From Longimycelium tulufanense (GTDB taxonomy: Bacteria; Actinomycetota; Actinomycetes; Mycobacteriales; Pseudonocardiaceae): 64,000 nt of DNA. The stretch is from NCBI RefSeq assembly GCF_014645795.1, contig NZ_BMMK01000010.1, forward strand, positions 139,730 through 203,729. Direction: 5' to 3'. Positions 34,998-44,659 of the stretch are shown here, in pieces; the first letter of the stretch is position 1; every line of letters starts with the position of its first letter. The notes under the pieces are model-generated. The model worked only from the letters and a program-made list of their open reading frames with translations, did no database searches and was not told the DNA's origin. Both the position numbers and the translations under genes were made by a program.

Positions 34998-36776
34998 ATG
35001 GCCTTCTCCGTCCAGATGCCGGCGCTCGGCGAGAGCGTCACGGAGGGCACGGTCACCCGGTGGTTGAAGCAGGTCGGCGACACCGTCGAGGTCGACGAGC
35101 CCCTGCTCGAGGTCTCCACCGACAAGGTCGACACCGAGATCCCCTCCCCGGCCGCCGGTGTCCTGCAGAAGATCGTGGTGGGTGAGGACGAGACCGTCGA
35201 GGTCGGCGCCGAGCTCGCGGTGATCGGTGAGGAGGGTGAGGCCCCGGCCGAGCAGCCGGCCGCCCCGGCCCCCGCGCCGGCCGCGGAGCAGCCCGCCCCG
35301 GCGGCCCCGGCCGCACCCGCCGAACAGCCGGCAGCGCCGGCAGCGCCGCAGCAGCCCACCGGTGGCGCCGCCCAGGGCACCCCGGTGACCATGCCGGCGC
35401 TCGGCGAGAGCGTCACGGAGGGCACGGTCACCCGGTGGTTGAAGCAGGTCGGCGACACCGTCGAGGTCGACGAGCCCCTGCTCGAGGTCTCCACCGACAA
35501 GGTCGACACCGAGATCCCCTCCCCGGTCGCCGGCACGCTGCTGGAGATCAGGGCCGGCGAGGACCAGACCGTCGAGGTCGGCGCCGAGCTCGCCGTGGTG
35601 GGTGCGCCGGGCGCCGCGCCGGCGCCCGCACCGGCCGAGCCTGCGGCCCCGCCGCAGGCGGAGGCGCCCGCACCGCCCGCACCGCCGGCACCGCCCGCCG
35701 AGCAGCCGCCGGCGGCCCAGCCGCAGCAGGCATGGCAGCCGCCGGCCGCTCCGCCGGCGCCCGCGCAGCCGGCAGCACCGGCCCAGCCGCCGGCCGAGGC
35801 CCCGGCTCCGCAGGGCAACGGCGAGGCGGGCGCCCCGTACGTGACGCCGCTGGTGCGCAAGCTCGCCGCGGAGCACGGCGTGGACCTGGCGACGATCAAG
35901 GGCACCGGGGTTGGTGGCCGGATCCGCAAGCAGGACGTGCTGGCGGCGGTCGAGGCCGCCAAGCAGGCCGCGGCGCCGCAGCCGCCGGCCGCCGCCCCGA
36001 CCGCGCCCGCGGCGCGCGCCGCGGCGGCCGAGCCGACCGCGGAGGCCAAGGCACTGCGCGGCAAGACCGAGCGGCTGTCCCGGCTGCGGCAGATCGTCGC
36101 GCAGCGCACCCGCGAGTCACTACAGGTGTCGGCGCAGCTCACGCAGGTCTTCGAGGTGGACGTCACCAAGATCGCGCGGCTGCGGGACCGGGCCAAGAAG
36201 GCGTTCCTGGAGCGGGAGGGCGTCAAGCTCACCTTCCTGCCGTTCTTCGCCAAGGCCGCGGTCGAGGCGCTCAAGCAGCACCCGAAGCTGAACGCCTCGA
36301 TCAACGAGGAGACCAACGAGGTCGTCTACCACGGTGCCGAGCACCTGGGCATCGCGATCGACACCGAGCGCGGGCTGCTCAACGCGGTGATCCACAACGC
36401 CGGTGACCTGAACCTGGTCGGCCTGGCGCACAAGATCTCCGACCTGGCCGAGCGGACCCGGGCCAACAAGGTCACCCCGGACGAGCTGGCCGGCGGCACG
36501 TTCTCGCTGACCAACCTGGGCAGCAACGGGGCGTTGTTCGACACCCCGATCATCGTGCAGCCGCAGGTCGGCATCCTGGGCGTCGGCGTGGTGACCAAGC
36601 GGCCGGTCGTGGTGACCGACGAGGCCGGTGGCGACACCATCGCGATCCGCTCGATGGCGTACCTGGCGCTGACCTACGACCACCGTCTGGTGGACGGTGC
36701 GGACGCTGGCCGGTTCCTGACAGCCATCAAGAAGCGCCTGGAGGAGGGTGCGTTCGAGGCCGACCTCGGCCTGTAG
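34998..36776 (+). CDS. sucB: Dihydrolipoamide acyltransferase E2 with two lipoyl domains
   Basis: This 592-residue protein is the core E2 of the pyruvate/2-oxoglutarate dehydrogenase complexes in actinobacteria (DlaT-like). Domain order: lipoyl 1 (about 1-78), Ala/Pro linker, lipoyl 2 (about 130-205), a second long Ala/Pro linker, E3-binding domain (about 278-315), and catalytic acyltransferase (about 355-592) with [11 protein letters not shown]. Each lipoyl domain carries the lysine in STDKVDTEI. Start ATG 34998 has GAGGAG. The two lipoyl-coding segments share a 136-bp identical stretch, listed separately. lipB and lipA, which attach and make lipoate, lie downstream. Confidence 0.93.
   Translation: MAFSVQMPALGESVTEGTVTRWLKQVGDTVEVDEPLLEVSTDKVDTEIPSPAAGVLQKIVVGEDETVEVGAELAVIGEEGEAPAEQPAAPAPAPAAEQPAPAAPAAPAEQPAAPAAPQQPTGGAAQGTPVTMPALGESVTEGTVTRWLKQVGDTVEVDEPLLEVSTDKVDTEIPSPVAGTLLEIRAGEDQTVEVGAELAVVGAPGAAPAPAPAEPAAPPQAEAPAPPAPPAPPAEQPPAAQPQQAWQPPAAPPAPAQPAAPAQPPAEAPAPQGNGEAGAPYVTPLVRKLAAEHGVDLATIKGTGVGGRIRKQDVLAAVEAAKQAAAPQPPAAAPTAPAARAAAAEPTAEAKALRGKTERLSRLRQIVAQRTRESLQVSAQLTQVFEVDVTKIARLRDRAKKAFLEREGVKLTFLPFFAKAAVEALKQHPKLNASINEETNEVVYHGAEHLGIAIDTERGLLNAVIHNAGDLNLVGLAHKISDLAERTRANKVTPDELAGGTFSLTNLGSNGALFDTPIIVQPQVGILGVGVVTKRPVVVTDEAGGDTIAIRSMAYLALTYDHRLVDGADAGRFLTAIKKRLEEGAFEADLGL
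35016..35151 (+). repeat. 136-bp perfect direct repeat inside sucB, copy 1
   Basis: Positions 35016-35151 are identical, base for base, to 35391-35526 (offset 375 bp, in frame). They encode the first 45 residues of each lipoyl domain. Synonymous sites are also identical, so this is recent duplication or ongoing gene conversion. Confidence 0.9.
35391..35526 (+). repeat. 136-bp perfect direct repeat inside sucB, copy 2
   Basis: This is the second copy of the repeat starting at 35016; the first mismatch to the right is at 35527. It lies in lipoyl domain 2. Confidence 0.9.
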
Positions 36777-36805
36777 ACCACCCACCGAAGAGCAGCTGAA
36801 AGAGC

Positions 36806-36840
36806 AGTGGAAGGCCCCCGCCGCGCGGGGGCCTTCCACT
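36806..36840 (+). terminator. Intrinsic terminator after sucB
   Basis: A 15-bp perfect stem (36806-36820 with 36826-36840), 5-base loop, followed by TTCTC, lies 29 bp after the sucB stop. Confidence 0.8.
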
Positions 36841-37025
36841 TTCTCGGGCTCTCCCGCCGGCGCGCGTCACGTGCCGGTTCCGGCCATCGGTGTTCTCCCC
36901 AGGTGGTATCGGGGTTCCTCGCTGCCTCCCGGCGCCCTGCGGGCATCACCCAGGCGAGTCCAAGGGGCGCCGGTCACAGCCTGCCGGGGTCGCGTTCGTC
37001 CCCTTCCTCCGCCACGATCAGGCCC

Positions 37026-37916
37026 ATGCGCGTGGTGATCGCCGGCTCCTCCGGCCTGATCGGTACCGCCCTCGTCCCCGCGCTGCGGGCGGCGGGGCAC
37101 GAGGTGGTGCGCCTGGTGCGCCGACGGCCCGCCGCCCCGGACGAGCGTGGCTGGGACCCGCCGGCCGGTGAGCTGCAGCCGGGTGCCCTGGACGGGGCGG
37201 ACGCGGTGGTGAACCTGGCCGGTGCCGGGATCGCGGACCGCAGATGGTCGGCCGCCCGCAAGCAGCTGCTGTTGGACAGCCGGGTGGTGCCCACCGAGGT
37301 GCTGGCCGGGGCCGTGGCGGAGCAGGGCGTGCCGGTGCTGGTGAACGCCTCGGCGGTCGGCTACTACGGCGACAGCGGCGACGACGTGGTGACCGAGGAG
37401 GCCCCGCCCGGCAGCGGGTTCCTGGCCGAGTTGTGCCAGCGCTGGGAGGAGGCGACGGCACCGGCCGCCGAGGCCGGGGTGCGGGTGGCGCGCATCCGCA
37501 CCGGGATCGTGCTCTCCCCCGCCGGCGGCATCATGGGCCGGCTCCGCCCGCTGTTCGCGGTGTTGCTCGGCGGGCGGCTGGGCAACGGCCGGCAGTACAT
37601 GTCGTGGATCTCGCTGGACGACGAGGTCTCGGCGATCCGGTTCATCCTGGAACACGACGCGGTGTCCGGGCCGGTCAACCTCGCCGCCCCGGCACCGGTC
37701 ACCAACCAGGAGTTCACCCACGCGCTGGCCGATGCCATGGGGCGGCCGGCCCCGTGGGTGGCACCGGCGTTCGCGCTGCGCGCCCTGCTGGGCGAGGCCG
37801 CCGACGAGATCCTGGCCGGTCAGCGGGCGGTCCCCGCCGTGCTGGAGCGGCACGGCTTCTCCTTCCTGCACCCGTCGGTCGGCGCGGCGCTGCGGGCCTG
37901 CCTGACCCGGGACTGA
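37026..37916 (+). CDS. TIGR01777-type NAD-dependent epimerase family protein (DUF1731)
   Basis: The 296-residue product has an N-terminal [16 protein letters not shown]ossmann motif, [34 protein letters not shown], an LVRTG-like segment ([12 protein letters not shown]) and the C-terminal DUF1731 domain. It is a conserved neighbour of sucB and lipB in actinobacteria (Rv2216 type). Its function is not established. The family is related to sugar epimerases and cell-division SulA-like YfcH. Start ATG 37026. Confidence 0.9.
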   Translation: MRVVIAGSSGLIGTALVPALRAAGHEVVRLVRRRPAAPDERGWDPPAGELQPGALDGADAVVNLAGAGIADRRWSAARKQLLLDSRVVPTEVLAGAVAEQGVPVLVNASAVGYYGDSGDDVVTEEAPPGSGFLAELCQRWEEATAPAAEAGVRVARIRTGIVLSPAGGIMGRLRPLFAVLLGGRLGNGRQYMSWISLDDEVSAIRFILEHDAVSGPVNLAAPAPVTNQEFTHALADAMGRPAPWVAPAFALRALLGEAADEILAGQRAVPAVLERHGFSFLHPSVGAALRACLTRD

Positions 37917-38093
37917 ACACCGCGAGCCCCGTCGGCCCGACCGTCTTTGCCCGGGTAGCCGCGATATGGGCAATGTTGGACCGGGTTGGGTCCCCGGACG
38001 TCGCGTCCAGGCCTCGCCCACGGTCGGCCGGGCTGTCTACCGGCGGCTTCCGGTTTGGCGACGCGCCGGTAGGGCGGCGTAGGGTCGGCTGCC

Positions 38094-38834
38094 GTGAGCC
38101 GTCCTGACATCTCCTGCCGCCTGGCGACCGACCCGGTCGAGGTGCGGCGCCTGGGCACGATCGACTACGTCGCCGCCTGGGACCTGCAGCGCGAGCTGAA
38201 CCAGGCGCGCGCGGAGGGCAGCGGGCGCGACACGCTGCTGTTGCTGGAGCACCCCTCGGTCTACACCGCCGGCAAGCGCACCCGGCCGGAGGACCGTCCC
38301 GACGACGGCACGCCGGTGGTGGACGTCGACCGCGGCGGCAAGATCACCTGGCACGGGCCCGGCCAGCTGGTGGGCTACCCCATCATCGGGCTGGCCGAGC
38401 CGGTGGACGTGGTCGCCTACGTGCGCCGGGTGGAGCAGGGCCTGATCGCGCTGTGCGACGAGCTGGGCGTGCCGGAGGTCGGGCGGGTGCAGGGCCGCAG
38501 CGGCGTGTGGCTGCCCGCCGACGACCGGCGGCCGGAGCGCAAGGTCGCCGCGATCGGCGTGCGGGTGCAGCGCGGCGTGACCATGCACGGCTTCGCCATC
38601 AACTGCAACCCGGACATGACCGCGTGGGGCCGGATCGTGCCGTGCGGTATCACCGACGCCGGCGTCAGCTCGCTGTCGGCGGAACTGGGCCGGGAGGTGA
38701 CGGTGGCCGAGGTGCTGCCGATCGCCGAGCGCACCATCGTCGCGGCACTGGAGGGCGAGATTCCGGTGACCGAGCGCGAGGTGCGGCGTGCGGAGCCGGC
38801 CGCGGCCGGGGTCACCTTCGCCCTCGCCAACTGA
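38094..38834 (+). CDS. lipB: Octanoyl-(acyl-carrier-protein)-protein N-octanoyltransferase
   Basis: This 246-residue enzyme moves the octanoyl group from ACP to lipoyl domains. It shows [18 protein letters not shown], the lysine in [28 protein letters not shown] and the catalytic cysteine in [17 protein letters not shown] 38094. It works with LipA (42421) on the SucB lipoyl domains upstream. In many actinobacteria lipA follows directly; here a 3.4-kb accessory group separates them. Confidence 0.94.
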   Translation: MSRPDISCRLATDPVEVRRLGTIDYVAAWDLQRELNQARAEGSGRDTLLLLEHPSVYTAGKRTRPEDRPDDGTPVVDVDRGGKITWHGPGQLVGYPIIGLAEPVDVVAYVRRVEQGLIALCDELGVPEVGRVQGRSGVWLPADDRRPERKVAAIGVRVQRGVTMHGFAINCNPDMTAWGRIVPCGITDAGVSSLSAELGREVTVAEVLPIAERTIVAALEGEIPVTEREVRRAEPAAAGVTFALAN

Positions 38835-38899
38835 GGACGGCGGCAAGCCGGCGCGGCCAGGTCGCGGCAGGTCGCTGTCGGCCAGCCACGAGACAGCGT

Positions 38900-38934
38900 G
38901 AAGGCGGTGCTCGACCGGGTCGAGCACCGCCTTC
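38900..38934. terminator. Bidirectional terminator between lipB and the LLM gene
   Basis: A 16-bp perfect stem (38900-38915 with 38919-38934) and 3-base loop lies between the converging 3' ends of lipB and the 38963 gene. Confidence 0.75.
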
Positions 38935-38962
38935 GTGTTGGCCCTCGCGCGGCTGGGCGCGC

Positions 38963-39910
38963 TCAGCGGAAGCGCGGGGCGACCTCGCCGGCGAAAAGCT
39001 CGATGTGGTCGAGGTCGGACAGGTCGAGGACCTGGAGGTAGACCCGGCGGATCCCGGTCCGCTCCCGCCACACCGCGAGCTTGTCCCCAACCTCGTCCGG
39101 GGTGCCGGCCAGGCCGTTGCGCCGCAGCTCTTCGACCTCCCGCCCGATGGCGTCGGCGCGGCGCGCCACCTCGGCCTCGTCCCTGCCCACGCAGACGACG
39201 AGCGCGACCGAGCGGATGATCTCGCCCGGGTCGCGGCCGATCTCCCGGCACGCGGCGTCCACCCGCTCGAACTGGGCGCAGGCGGTGTCGACGTCCACGA
39301 ACGGCAGGTTGAACTCGTCGGCGAACCGGGCCGCGAGCGCGGGCGTGCGCTTGGCGCCGAGGCCACCGACGAGCACCGGCGGCCTGGGCTGCTGCGCCGG
39401 CTTGGGCAGCGCCGGGGAGTCCACGACCTCGTAGTACCGGCCGCGGAAGCTGTAGGTCTGGCGCTGTGGGGTCGCCCACAGGCCGGTGATGATCTCCAAC
39501 TGCTCGGCGTAGCGGTCGAAGCGCTCGCGCAGCGACGGGAACGGGATGCCGTAGGCGGCGTGCTCCTCGGCGTACCAGCCGGAGCCGAGGCCGAACTCGA
39601 CCCGACCGCCGGACATCTGGTCAACCTGGGCGACGGTGATCGCCAGCGGTCCCGGCTGGCGGAAGGTCGCCGCGGTCATCAGGGTGCCCAGCCGGACCCG
39701 GCTGGTCTCCCGCGCCAGGCCGGCCAGCGTGGTCCAGGCGTCGGTGGGGCCGGGCTCGCCGGTCACCGACCCCATCTTCAGGTAGTGGTCGGAGCGGAAG
39801 AACGCGTCGTAGCCGGCGTTCTCGGCACAACGCGCGACCCGGAGCAGGTCGTCGTAGGTGGCCCCCTGCTGGGGCTCGGTGAAGATCCGGAACGTGAGCT
39901 GGTTCGTCAC
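38963..39910 (-). CDS. LLM-class F420-dependent oxidoreductase
   Basis: The 315-residue luciferase-like TIM barrel opens with FRIFTEPQQGATYDDLLRVARCAENAGYDAFFRSDHYL, typical of the TIGR03560-like subgroup. It then shows TLAGLARETSRVRLGTLMTAATFRQPGPLAITVAQVDQMSGGRVEFGLGSGW (F420-phosphate region). It probably reduces or oxidises a small substrate with deazaflavin F420. It starts at a GTG 11 bp after the TetR gene, so it is likely TetR-controlled. Confidence 0.88.
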   Translation of the reverse strand: MTNQLTFRIFTEPQQGATYDDLLRVARCAENAGYDAFFRSDHYLKMGSVTGEPGPTDAWTTLAGLARETSRVRLGTLMTAATFRQPGPLAITVAQVDQMSGGRVEFGLGSGWYAEEHAAYGIPFPSLRERFDRYAEQLEIITGLWATPQRQTYSFRGRYYEVVDSPALPKPAQQPRPPVLVGGLGAKRTPALAARFADEFNLPFVDVDTACAQFERVDAACREIGRDPGEIIRSVALVVCVGRDEAEVARRADAIGREVEELRRNGLAGTPDEVGDKLAVWRERTGIRRVYLQVLDLSDLDHIELFAGEVAPRFR

Positions 39911-39921
39911 GTCCCCGGAGG

Positions 39922-40584
39922 CTAATCCTGCGGGTCCGGAGCCATCTGCTCGGTGTCGCGCGGGTACGCCGCACCGTGCCGCAGGCCGTCGACCAAGTAG
40001 TCGACGCTGTACACCACGTCTTCACGGGTACGCACGGGGTCGTCCGCCCCGGCGATCATGATCGCGCCGAAGGCCAGCGCACCGAAGACGATGCGGGAGG
40101 CCGCCTCGAGCGGCAGATCCTCGATCTCCCCGGCGTCGATCAACGCCTCCAGACCGGTGCGGACCACGCTGAAGCAGGAGTGCTCCTCGGCCAGGCGCCA
40201 CCTGTCGTAGCCGAGGACGCTGGGGGCCTCCTGCAGCGCGATGCGCTGGTAGTTCGGCTCCAGGCACACCTCGAAGAAGGCCGCGATGCCGGCCTTCATG
40301 GCGTCCCACAGGTCCGTGGGGACCCGCATGACCTCGGCCAGGCGGTCCACCACGTCGGCCTCGACGGCCTGGTAGGCGGCCTCGAACAGGGCCTGCTTGT
40401 TGGCGAAGTGGTGGTACAGCGCGCCCTTGGTGACCCGGGCCCGATGGGCGATCTCGTCCAGCGAGGTACCGCCGTAGCCGCGCTCGGTGAACAGCGCGAT
40501 GGCACTGTCCACCAGGGCCTGCCTGGTGGACTCCGAGTACTCCATCCGCCGTGACCGGCGCCGGGACCGGGACCGCACTGTCAT
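39922..40584 (-). CDS. TetR-family transcriptional regulator
   Basis: The 220-residue product has a basic N-terminal tail and the TetR HTH (about residues 20-66: ALVDSAIALFTERGYGGTSLDEIAHRARVTKGALYHHFANKQALF), followed by an all-helical ligand domain. ATG 40584 is favoured; the frame is open to 40701 but crosses the operator region. Two palindromic sites lie between it and the divergent 40721 gene, so autoregulation and control of both sides are expected. Confidence 0.9.
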   Translation of the reverse strand: MTVRSRSRRRSRRMEYSESTRQALVDSAIALFTERGYGGTSLDEIAHRARVTKGALYHHFANKQALFEAAYQAVEADVVDRLAEVMRVPTDLWDAMKAGIAAFFEVCLEPNYQRIALQEAPSVLGYDRWRLAEEHSCFSVVRTGLEALIDAGEIEDLPLEAASRIVFGALAFGAIMIAGADDPVRTREDVVYSVDYLVDGLRHGAAYPRDTEQMAPDPQD

Positions 40585-40614
40585 CACACTCACACCGTTC
40601 CGACCAAGATTGCG

Positions 40615-40644
40615 ACATACCAGCGGTACGTACTGATGGTATGT
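40615..40644. promoter_or_regulatory. TetR operator candidate 1
   Basis: Inverted half-sites ACATACCA (40615-40622) and TGGTATGT (40637-40644) lie 31-60 bp upstream of the tetR ATG. They share the CATACC/GGTATG core with the second site at 40660. Confidence 0.6.
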
Positions 40645-40659
40645 TACCTCCGTCGGGTA

Positions 40660-40674
40660 CATACCGCCGGTATG
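40660..40674. promoter_or_regulatory. TetR operator candidate 2
   Basis: CATACC (40660-40665) and GGTATG (40669-40674) form a tight palindrome with a 3-base centre, 47 bp upstream of the 40721 start. It has the same core as the site at 40615-40644. Confidence 0.6.
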
Positions 40675-40720
40675 CATTCGACCGAGGGTATGGAGGGCCA
40701 ACCCCCGAGGAGGAAGCCCA

Positions 40721-41263
40721 ATGAGCTGGAACGACTTCTACCGGCGGCGGAACGCCTTGCTCGCGACCCTGGACTGGTGCGAGCGCAACCCTGGCGAGGC
40801 GATCCCGTTCTTCGACCTGACCGGCATCGACGAGGCGTTCATCGACCGTGCCGACCTGCTGCGCGCCATGCAGTACCGCTGGCTACTGCTGCTCGCCCCG
40901 CGGATCGAGCTGGCTCTGGACCAGGCCGCCCGCCGCCCCGACCTCGACCGCGTGGGCGCCGTCAGCGGCGCCTGGCACGAGCTGGCCGACGCCGAGCCGA
41001 CGTTGCGTCGCGTCCTGGACCAGTACGCCGAGGTCGAGGAAGAGGGCCTGCGCCGCCCCGCCGCCGCCGAGCAACGCCTGCTCGCCCTGGCCGCGGGCCT
41101 GGTCGAGCCCGACGAGCCGGCCGAGGACATCGTGCGGATCGGCGCGGGGTTCCTGGCCATGGTGCGTGAGCAGCAGCCGGAGAGGGTGGAGATGCAGCCG
41201 TGCGCGTCGCTGTGGCGGCGCCGGCCCGTCACCGCCCTGCTGCGGCGGCTGATGACCGCCTGA
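40721..41263 (+). CDS. Hypothetical soluble helical protein
   Basis: The 180-residue product has a GAGGAAG site just upstream of ATG 40721. It is predicted mostly helical and acidic: WNDFYRRRNALLATLDWCERNPG, AMQYRWLLLLAPRIELALDQAARRPDLDRVGAVSGAWHEL, LRRVLDQYAEVEEEG. It has no membrane segment or catalytic motif. It is divergent from and probably controlled by the TetR gene through the two operators. Family not recognised. Confidence 0.75.
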   Translation: MSWNDFYRRRNALLATLDWCERNPGEAIPFFDLTGIDEAFIDRADLLRAMQYRWLLLLAPRIELALDQAARRPDLDRVGAVSGAWHELADAEPTLRRVLDQYAEVEEEGLRRPAAAEQRLLALAAGLVEPDEPAEDIVRIGAGFLAMVREQQPERVEMQPCASLWRRRPVTALLRRLMTA

Positions 41264-41320
41264 CCCGGCTGGCCGCGGTTGCGCTCCCGCAGCGGAGCGA
41301 GGACACACTGGCGTTCATGT

Positions 41321-41334
41321 CTACTCGAGAGTAG
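41321..41334. promoter_or_regulatory. Perfect 14-bp palindrome just upstream of the SDR start
   Basis: CTACTCGAGAGTAG is self-complementary and ends 9 bases before the ATG at 41344. It could be a repressor site or a structure masking the ribosome site. It has no half-sites in common with the CATACC operators. Confidence 0.4.
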
Positions 41335-41343
41335 GTATGGGCT

Positions 41344-42270
41344 ATGTCGAACTGGACCGCCGACCAGATCCCCGACCAGACGGGCCGCACCGTGCTCGTC
41401 ACCGGGGCCAACTCCGGCCTGGGGCTGCACACCGCGCTCCAGCTCGCCCGGCACGGCGCCCGAGTGCTGCTGGCCTGCCGGTCGCCCGAACGTGGCCAGG
41501 CCGCGCTGGAGCAGGTGCGCCGCCGGGGCGCCGCCGACCTGGTCGGCCTGGACCTCGCCGACCTCGACTCCGTCCGGCACGCCGCCGCCGAGGTTCGCGA
41601 GCGCACCGGTGACTCGCTGGACCTGCTGGTCAACAACGCCGGCGTGATGGCCACCCCGTCGCGTCGCACGAAGGACGGGTTCGAGCTGCAGTTCGGCACC
41701 AACCACCTGGGCCACGCCGCCCTCACCTGGCTGCTGGGCCCGGCCCTGGGCAACGCGCCGAACCCCCGCGTGGTGACCGTGTCCAGCCTGGCGCACCGGA
41801 TCGGCCGGATCGCCCTGGACGACCTCAACTTCGCCCGCCGGCGTTACGGGTCCTGGCCCGCCTACGGCCAGGCGAAGCTGGCCAACCTGCTGTTCGCCTT
41901 CGAACTGGACCGACGCGCCCGCCAGGCCGGCCTGGACCTGGTCAGCGTCGCGGCGCACCCGGGCTTCAGCAACACCGAGTTGGCCGGCAACATGGCGCGC
42001 TCCCGCGGCAGCTCGCTGATGAAACAGGGCTCGCGGGTGTTCGGCGCGCTGTTCGCGCAGAGCGCCGAGCAGGGTGTGCTGCCCCAGTTGTATGCGGCCA
42101 CGGCACCCGATGTGCGGGGCGGCGAGTACTTCGGCCCGGACGGCCTGGGCGAGGTCCGCGGCGGGCCGCGGCGGGTCAAGGCCCGCCGGGCCGCGTACAA
42201 CCCCGGGCTCGCCGCCGCACTGTGGCGGCGCACCGCGGAGCTGACCGGCGTGCAGCCTTTCCCGCAGTGA
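41344..42270 (+). CDS. SDR of the retinol-dehydrogenase-like group
   Basis: The 308-residue product shows TGANSGLG (residues 19-26), NNAGVM near 98, TVSSLAH and the YGQAKLAN catalytic pair near 173. The C-terminus is elongated as in the RDH/WW-oxidoreductase-like bacterial SDRs. NADP use is suggested by RSPERG after strand 2. It is the last gene of the accessory group between lipB and lipA. Confidence 0.88.
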   Translation: MSNWTADQIPDQTGRTVLVTGANSGLGLHTALQLARHGARVLLACRSPERGQAALEQVRRRGAADLVGLDLADLDSVRHAAAEVRERTGDSLDLLVNNAGVMATPSRRTKDGFELQFGTNHLGHAALTWLLGPALGNAPNPRVVTVSSLAHRIGRIALDDLNFARRRYGSWPAYGQAKLANLLFAFELDRRARQAGLDLVSVAAHPGFSNTELAGNMARSRGSSLMKQGSRVFGALFAQSAEQGVLPQLYAATAPDVRGGEYFGPDGLGEVRGGPRRVKARRAAYNPGLAAALWRRTAELTGVQPFPQ

Positions 42271-42420
42271 CCTGAATCTCGTGTTCGATCTGCCCGGCTC
42301 CGGGCTTCGCTGCGCGCCTTGTCACCGCGTTGCGGTGCTCGCTTCGCCCGTCACCTCGCGTGGTAAAGCGGGATCGGCACCGGTCGAGACTGGCCGACGG
42401 CCAGGCGTAGGGTGGGGCGC

Positions 42421-43422
42421 GTGACGGTCGCACCCGAGGGGCGCAAGCTGCTGCGGCTGGAGGTCCGCAACAGCCAGACGCCGATCGAGAAGAAGCCTTC
42501 GTGGATCAAGACCCGGGCCAAGATGGGCCCGGAGTACCGCGAGCTCAAGGGGTTGGTGCGCCGGGAGGGGCTGCACACGGTCTGCGAGGAGGCCGGCTGC
42601 CCCAACATCTACGAATGCTGGGAGGACCGCGAGGCCACCTTCCTCATCGGTGGCGAGCAGTGCACCCGGCGTTGCGACTTCTGCCAGATCGACACCGGCA
42701 AGCCGGCCGAGTTCGACCGCGACGAGCCGCGGCGGGTCGCCGAGTCGGTGCAGACCATGGGGCTGCGCTACTCCACGGTCACCGGCGTCGCCCGGGACGA
42801 CCTGCCCGACGGCGGCGCCTGGCTCTACGCCGAGACGGTGCGGCAGATCCACGCGCTCAACCCAGGCACCGGGGTCGAGCTCCTGATCCCGGACTTCAAC
42901 GCCCAGCCGGACCAGCTCGCCGAGGTCTTCGGCGCCCGCCCCGAGGTGCTGGCGCACAACCTGGAGACGGTGCCGCGCATCTTCAAGCGGATCCGCCCGG
43001 CCTTCCGGTACGAGCGGTCACTGGAGGTCATCACCAAGGCGCGCGCGGCCGGCCTGGTCACCAAGTCCAACCTGATCCTGGGCATGGGCGAGACCCCGGA
43101 GGAGGTCACCGCCGCGCTGCAGGACCTCCACGACGCGGGCTGCGAGATCATCACCATCACCCAGTACCTGCGGCCGAGCGTGCGGCACCACCCGGTGGAC
43201 CGGTGGGTGAAGCCGGAGGAGTTCCTGGAGCACAAGGCCACCGCCGAGCGGATCGGCTTCCCGGGCGTGATGGCCGGGCCGCTGGTGCGCTCCTCCTACC
43301 GGGCCGGCCGGCTGTTCGCGCAGACGGTGCGGGCCCGCGGTGAGGAACTGCCGGAGAACCTGCGCCACCTCGCCGAGACCGGTCCCTCGGCCCAGGAGAT
43401 CAGCGCGCTTGTCGCGCGCTGA
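42421..43422 (+). CDS. lipA: Lipoyl synthase
   Basis: This 333-residue radical-SAM enzyme inserts the two sulfurs into octanoyl-lipoyl domains. It has the auxiliary cluster motif [12 protein letters not shown] near residue 60, the radical-[11 protein letters not shown] near 80 and a C-terminal RSSYRAG serine ligand. GTG 42421 is chosen over the slightly longer frame. It acts after LipB on SucB. Confidence 0.95.
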   Translation: MTVAPEGRKLLRLEVRNSQTPIEKKPSWIKTRAKMGPEYRELKGLVRREGLHTVCEEAGCPNIYECWEDREATFLIGGEQCTRRCDFCQIDTGKPAEFDRDEPRRVAESVQTMGLRYSTVTGVARDDLPDGGAWLYAETVRQIHALNPGTGVELLIPDFNAQPDQLAEVFGARPEVLAHNLETVPRIFKRIRPAFRYERSLEVITKARAAGLVTKSNLILGMGETPEEVTAALQDLHDAGCEIITITQYLRPSVRHHPVDRWVKPEEFLEHKATAERIGFPGVMAGPLVRSSYRAGRLFAQTVRARGEELPENLRHLAETGPSAQEISALVAR

Positions 43423-43692
43423 TCTCCGTCCTGGTCGAGCCCAGCTCCGGGCGGGGCCGCATGCTGTCGGTTCCCTGACACGACCGCCAGCGGGCCGTCC
43501 GAACAGATGCCCGACTCGGCACGAGGGCCGGCAACCAGCGCCGTATCCTGGCAGCCGTGACTCCTCCCCACGGCGGGAACCGTGGGGCTTCTGGATCGCC
43601 CCGGAGGGCCGATACCACCGCCAAGCCCTGACGGACCCCGCCCCTTGCGGATCGAGGCACGCCGGACCTGTACCTGTCGCCGAGAGGTTCTG

Positions 43693-44418
43693 ATGCCCCC
43701 CAAGGACAAGGCTGCGAAGAAGGAAGCAGCCCGCGCCCGCAAGCAGGCGTCCCGCGAGCGTCGCCGGCAGATCTTCGAGGCGTTCAAGATGCAGCGCCGC
43801 GAGGACAAGGCGCTCGTGCCGCTGATGCTCGCGGTGTTCCTCGGCGTCACCGCCGTCCTGTTCGGACTGGGCTTCATCTGGGGCCTGCACTGGATGTTCC
43901 TGCCCGTGGGCATCGCCTTCGGCGCGCTGGGCGCGGTGATCCTGTTCGGCCGCCGGGTGCAGCGCAACGTCTACGGCAAGGCCGAGGGCCAGCCGGGTGC
44001 GGCGGCCTGGACGCTGGAGAACATGAAGGGCCGCTGGCGGGTGACCACGGCGGTCGCCGCGACCGGGCAGCTGGACACCGTGCACCGGGTGATCGGCAAG
44101 CCGGGCATCGTGCTGGTGGGCGAGGGCACCCCGCACCGGGTCAGGTCGCTGCTCACCCAGGAGAAGAAGCGGGTGGCCCGGCTGGTCGGCGAGACCCCGA
44201 TCTACGACGTGATCGTGGGTACCGAGGAGGGCCAGGTGCCGCTGCGCAAGCTGCAGTCGCACCTGACGCGGCTCCCACGCAACATCACCACCGCACAGAT
44301 CGACAGCCTGGAGAACCGGCTGGCGGCGCTACGGAGCAAGGGCGTGGGCATGCCGAAGGGCCCGATGCCTCAGGGTGCCAAGATGCGCAACATCCAGCGG
44401 ACGATCAAGCGGCGCTGA
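43693..44418 (+). CDS. DUF4191 family membrane protein
   Basis: The 241-residue product has a lysine-rich N-terminus (MPPKDKAAKKEAARARKQ), two membrane segments (about 44-65 and 67-87), and a conserved cytoplasmic C-terminal part (VIGKPGIVLVGEGTPHRVRSLLTQEKKRVARL). This is the actinobacterial DUF4191 family, always near lipA (Rv2219 type), function unknown. Start ATG 43693. Confidence 0.9.
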   Translation: MPPKDKAAKKEAARARKQASRERRRQIFEAFKMQRREDKALVPLMLAVFLGVTAVLFGLGFIWGLHWMFLPVGIAFGALGAVILFGRRVQRNVYGKAEGQPGAAAWTLENMKGRWRVTTAVAATGQLDTVHRVIGKPGIVLVGEGTPHRVRSLLTQEKKRVARLVGETPIYDVIVGTEEGQVPLRKLQSHLTRLPRNITTAQIDSLENRLAALRSKGVGMPKGPMPQGAKMRNIQRTIKRR

Positions 44419-44659
44419 GCCGCCACACGGCGTCGGGGCGGGTTGGCGTCGGCTCGGGCTCGGCTACCGTCCCGTCGTCGGGGCTCGAGCCACCAGGGCC
44501 CAGGGCTTTGCCGGCACCGGAGCCTTTCGGGTACACCGGTGCTAGTTGGCCACCCGCACTGCCGAACGTCTTTCCCGATTCACGCGAGGCGTTCCAACGA
44601 GGGTTGTGCCGGCTGCACGGTCGGCTTACCCGTGCCCCGGCGTTGCGCCGGGTCGGCGG

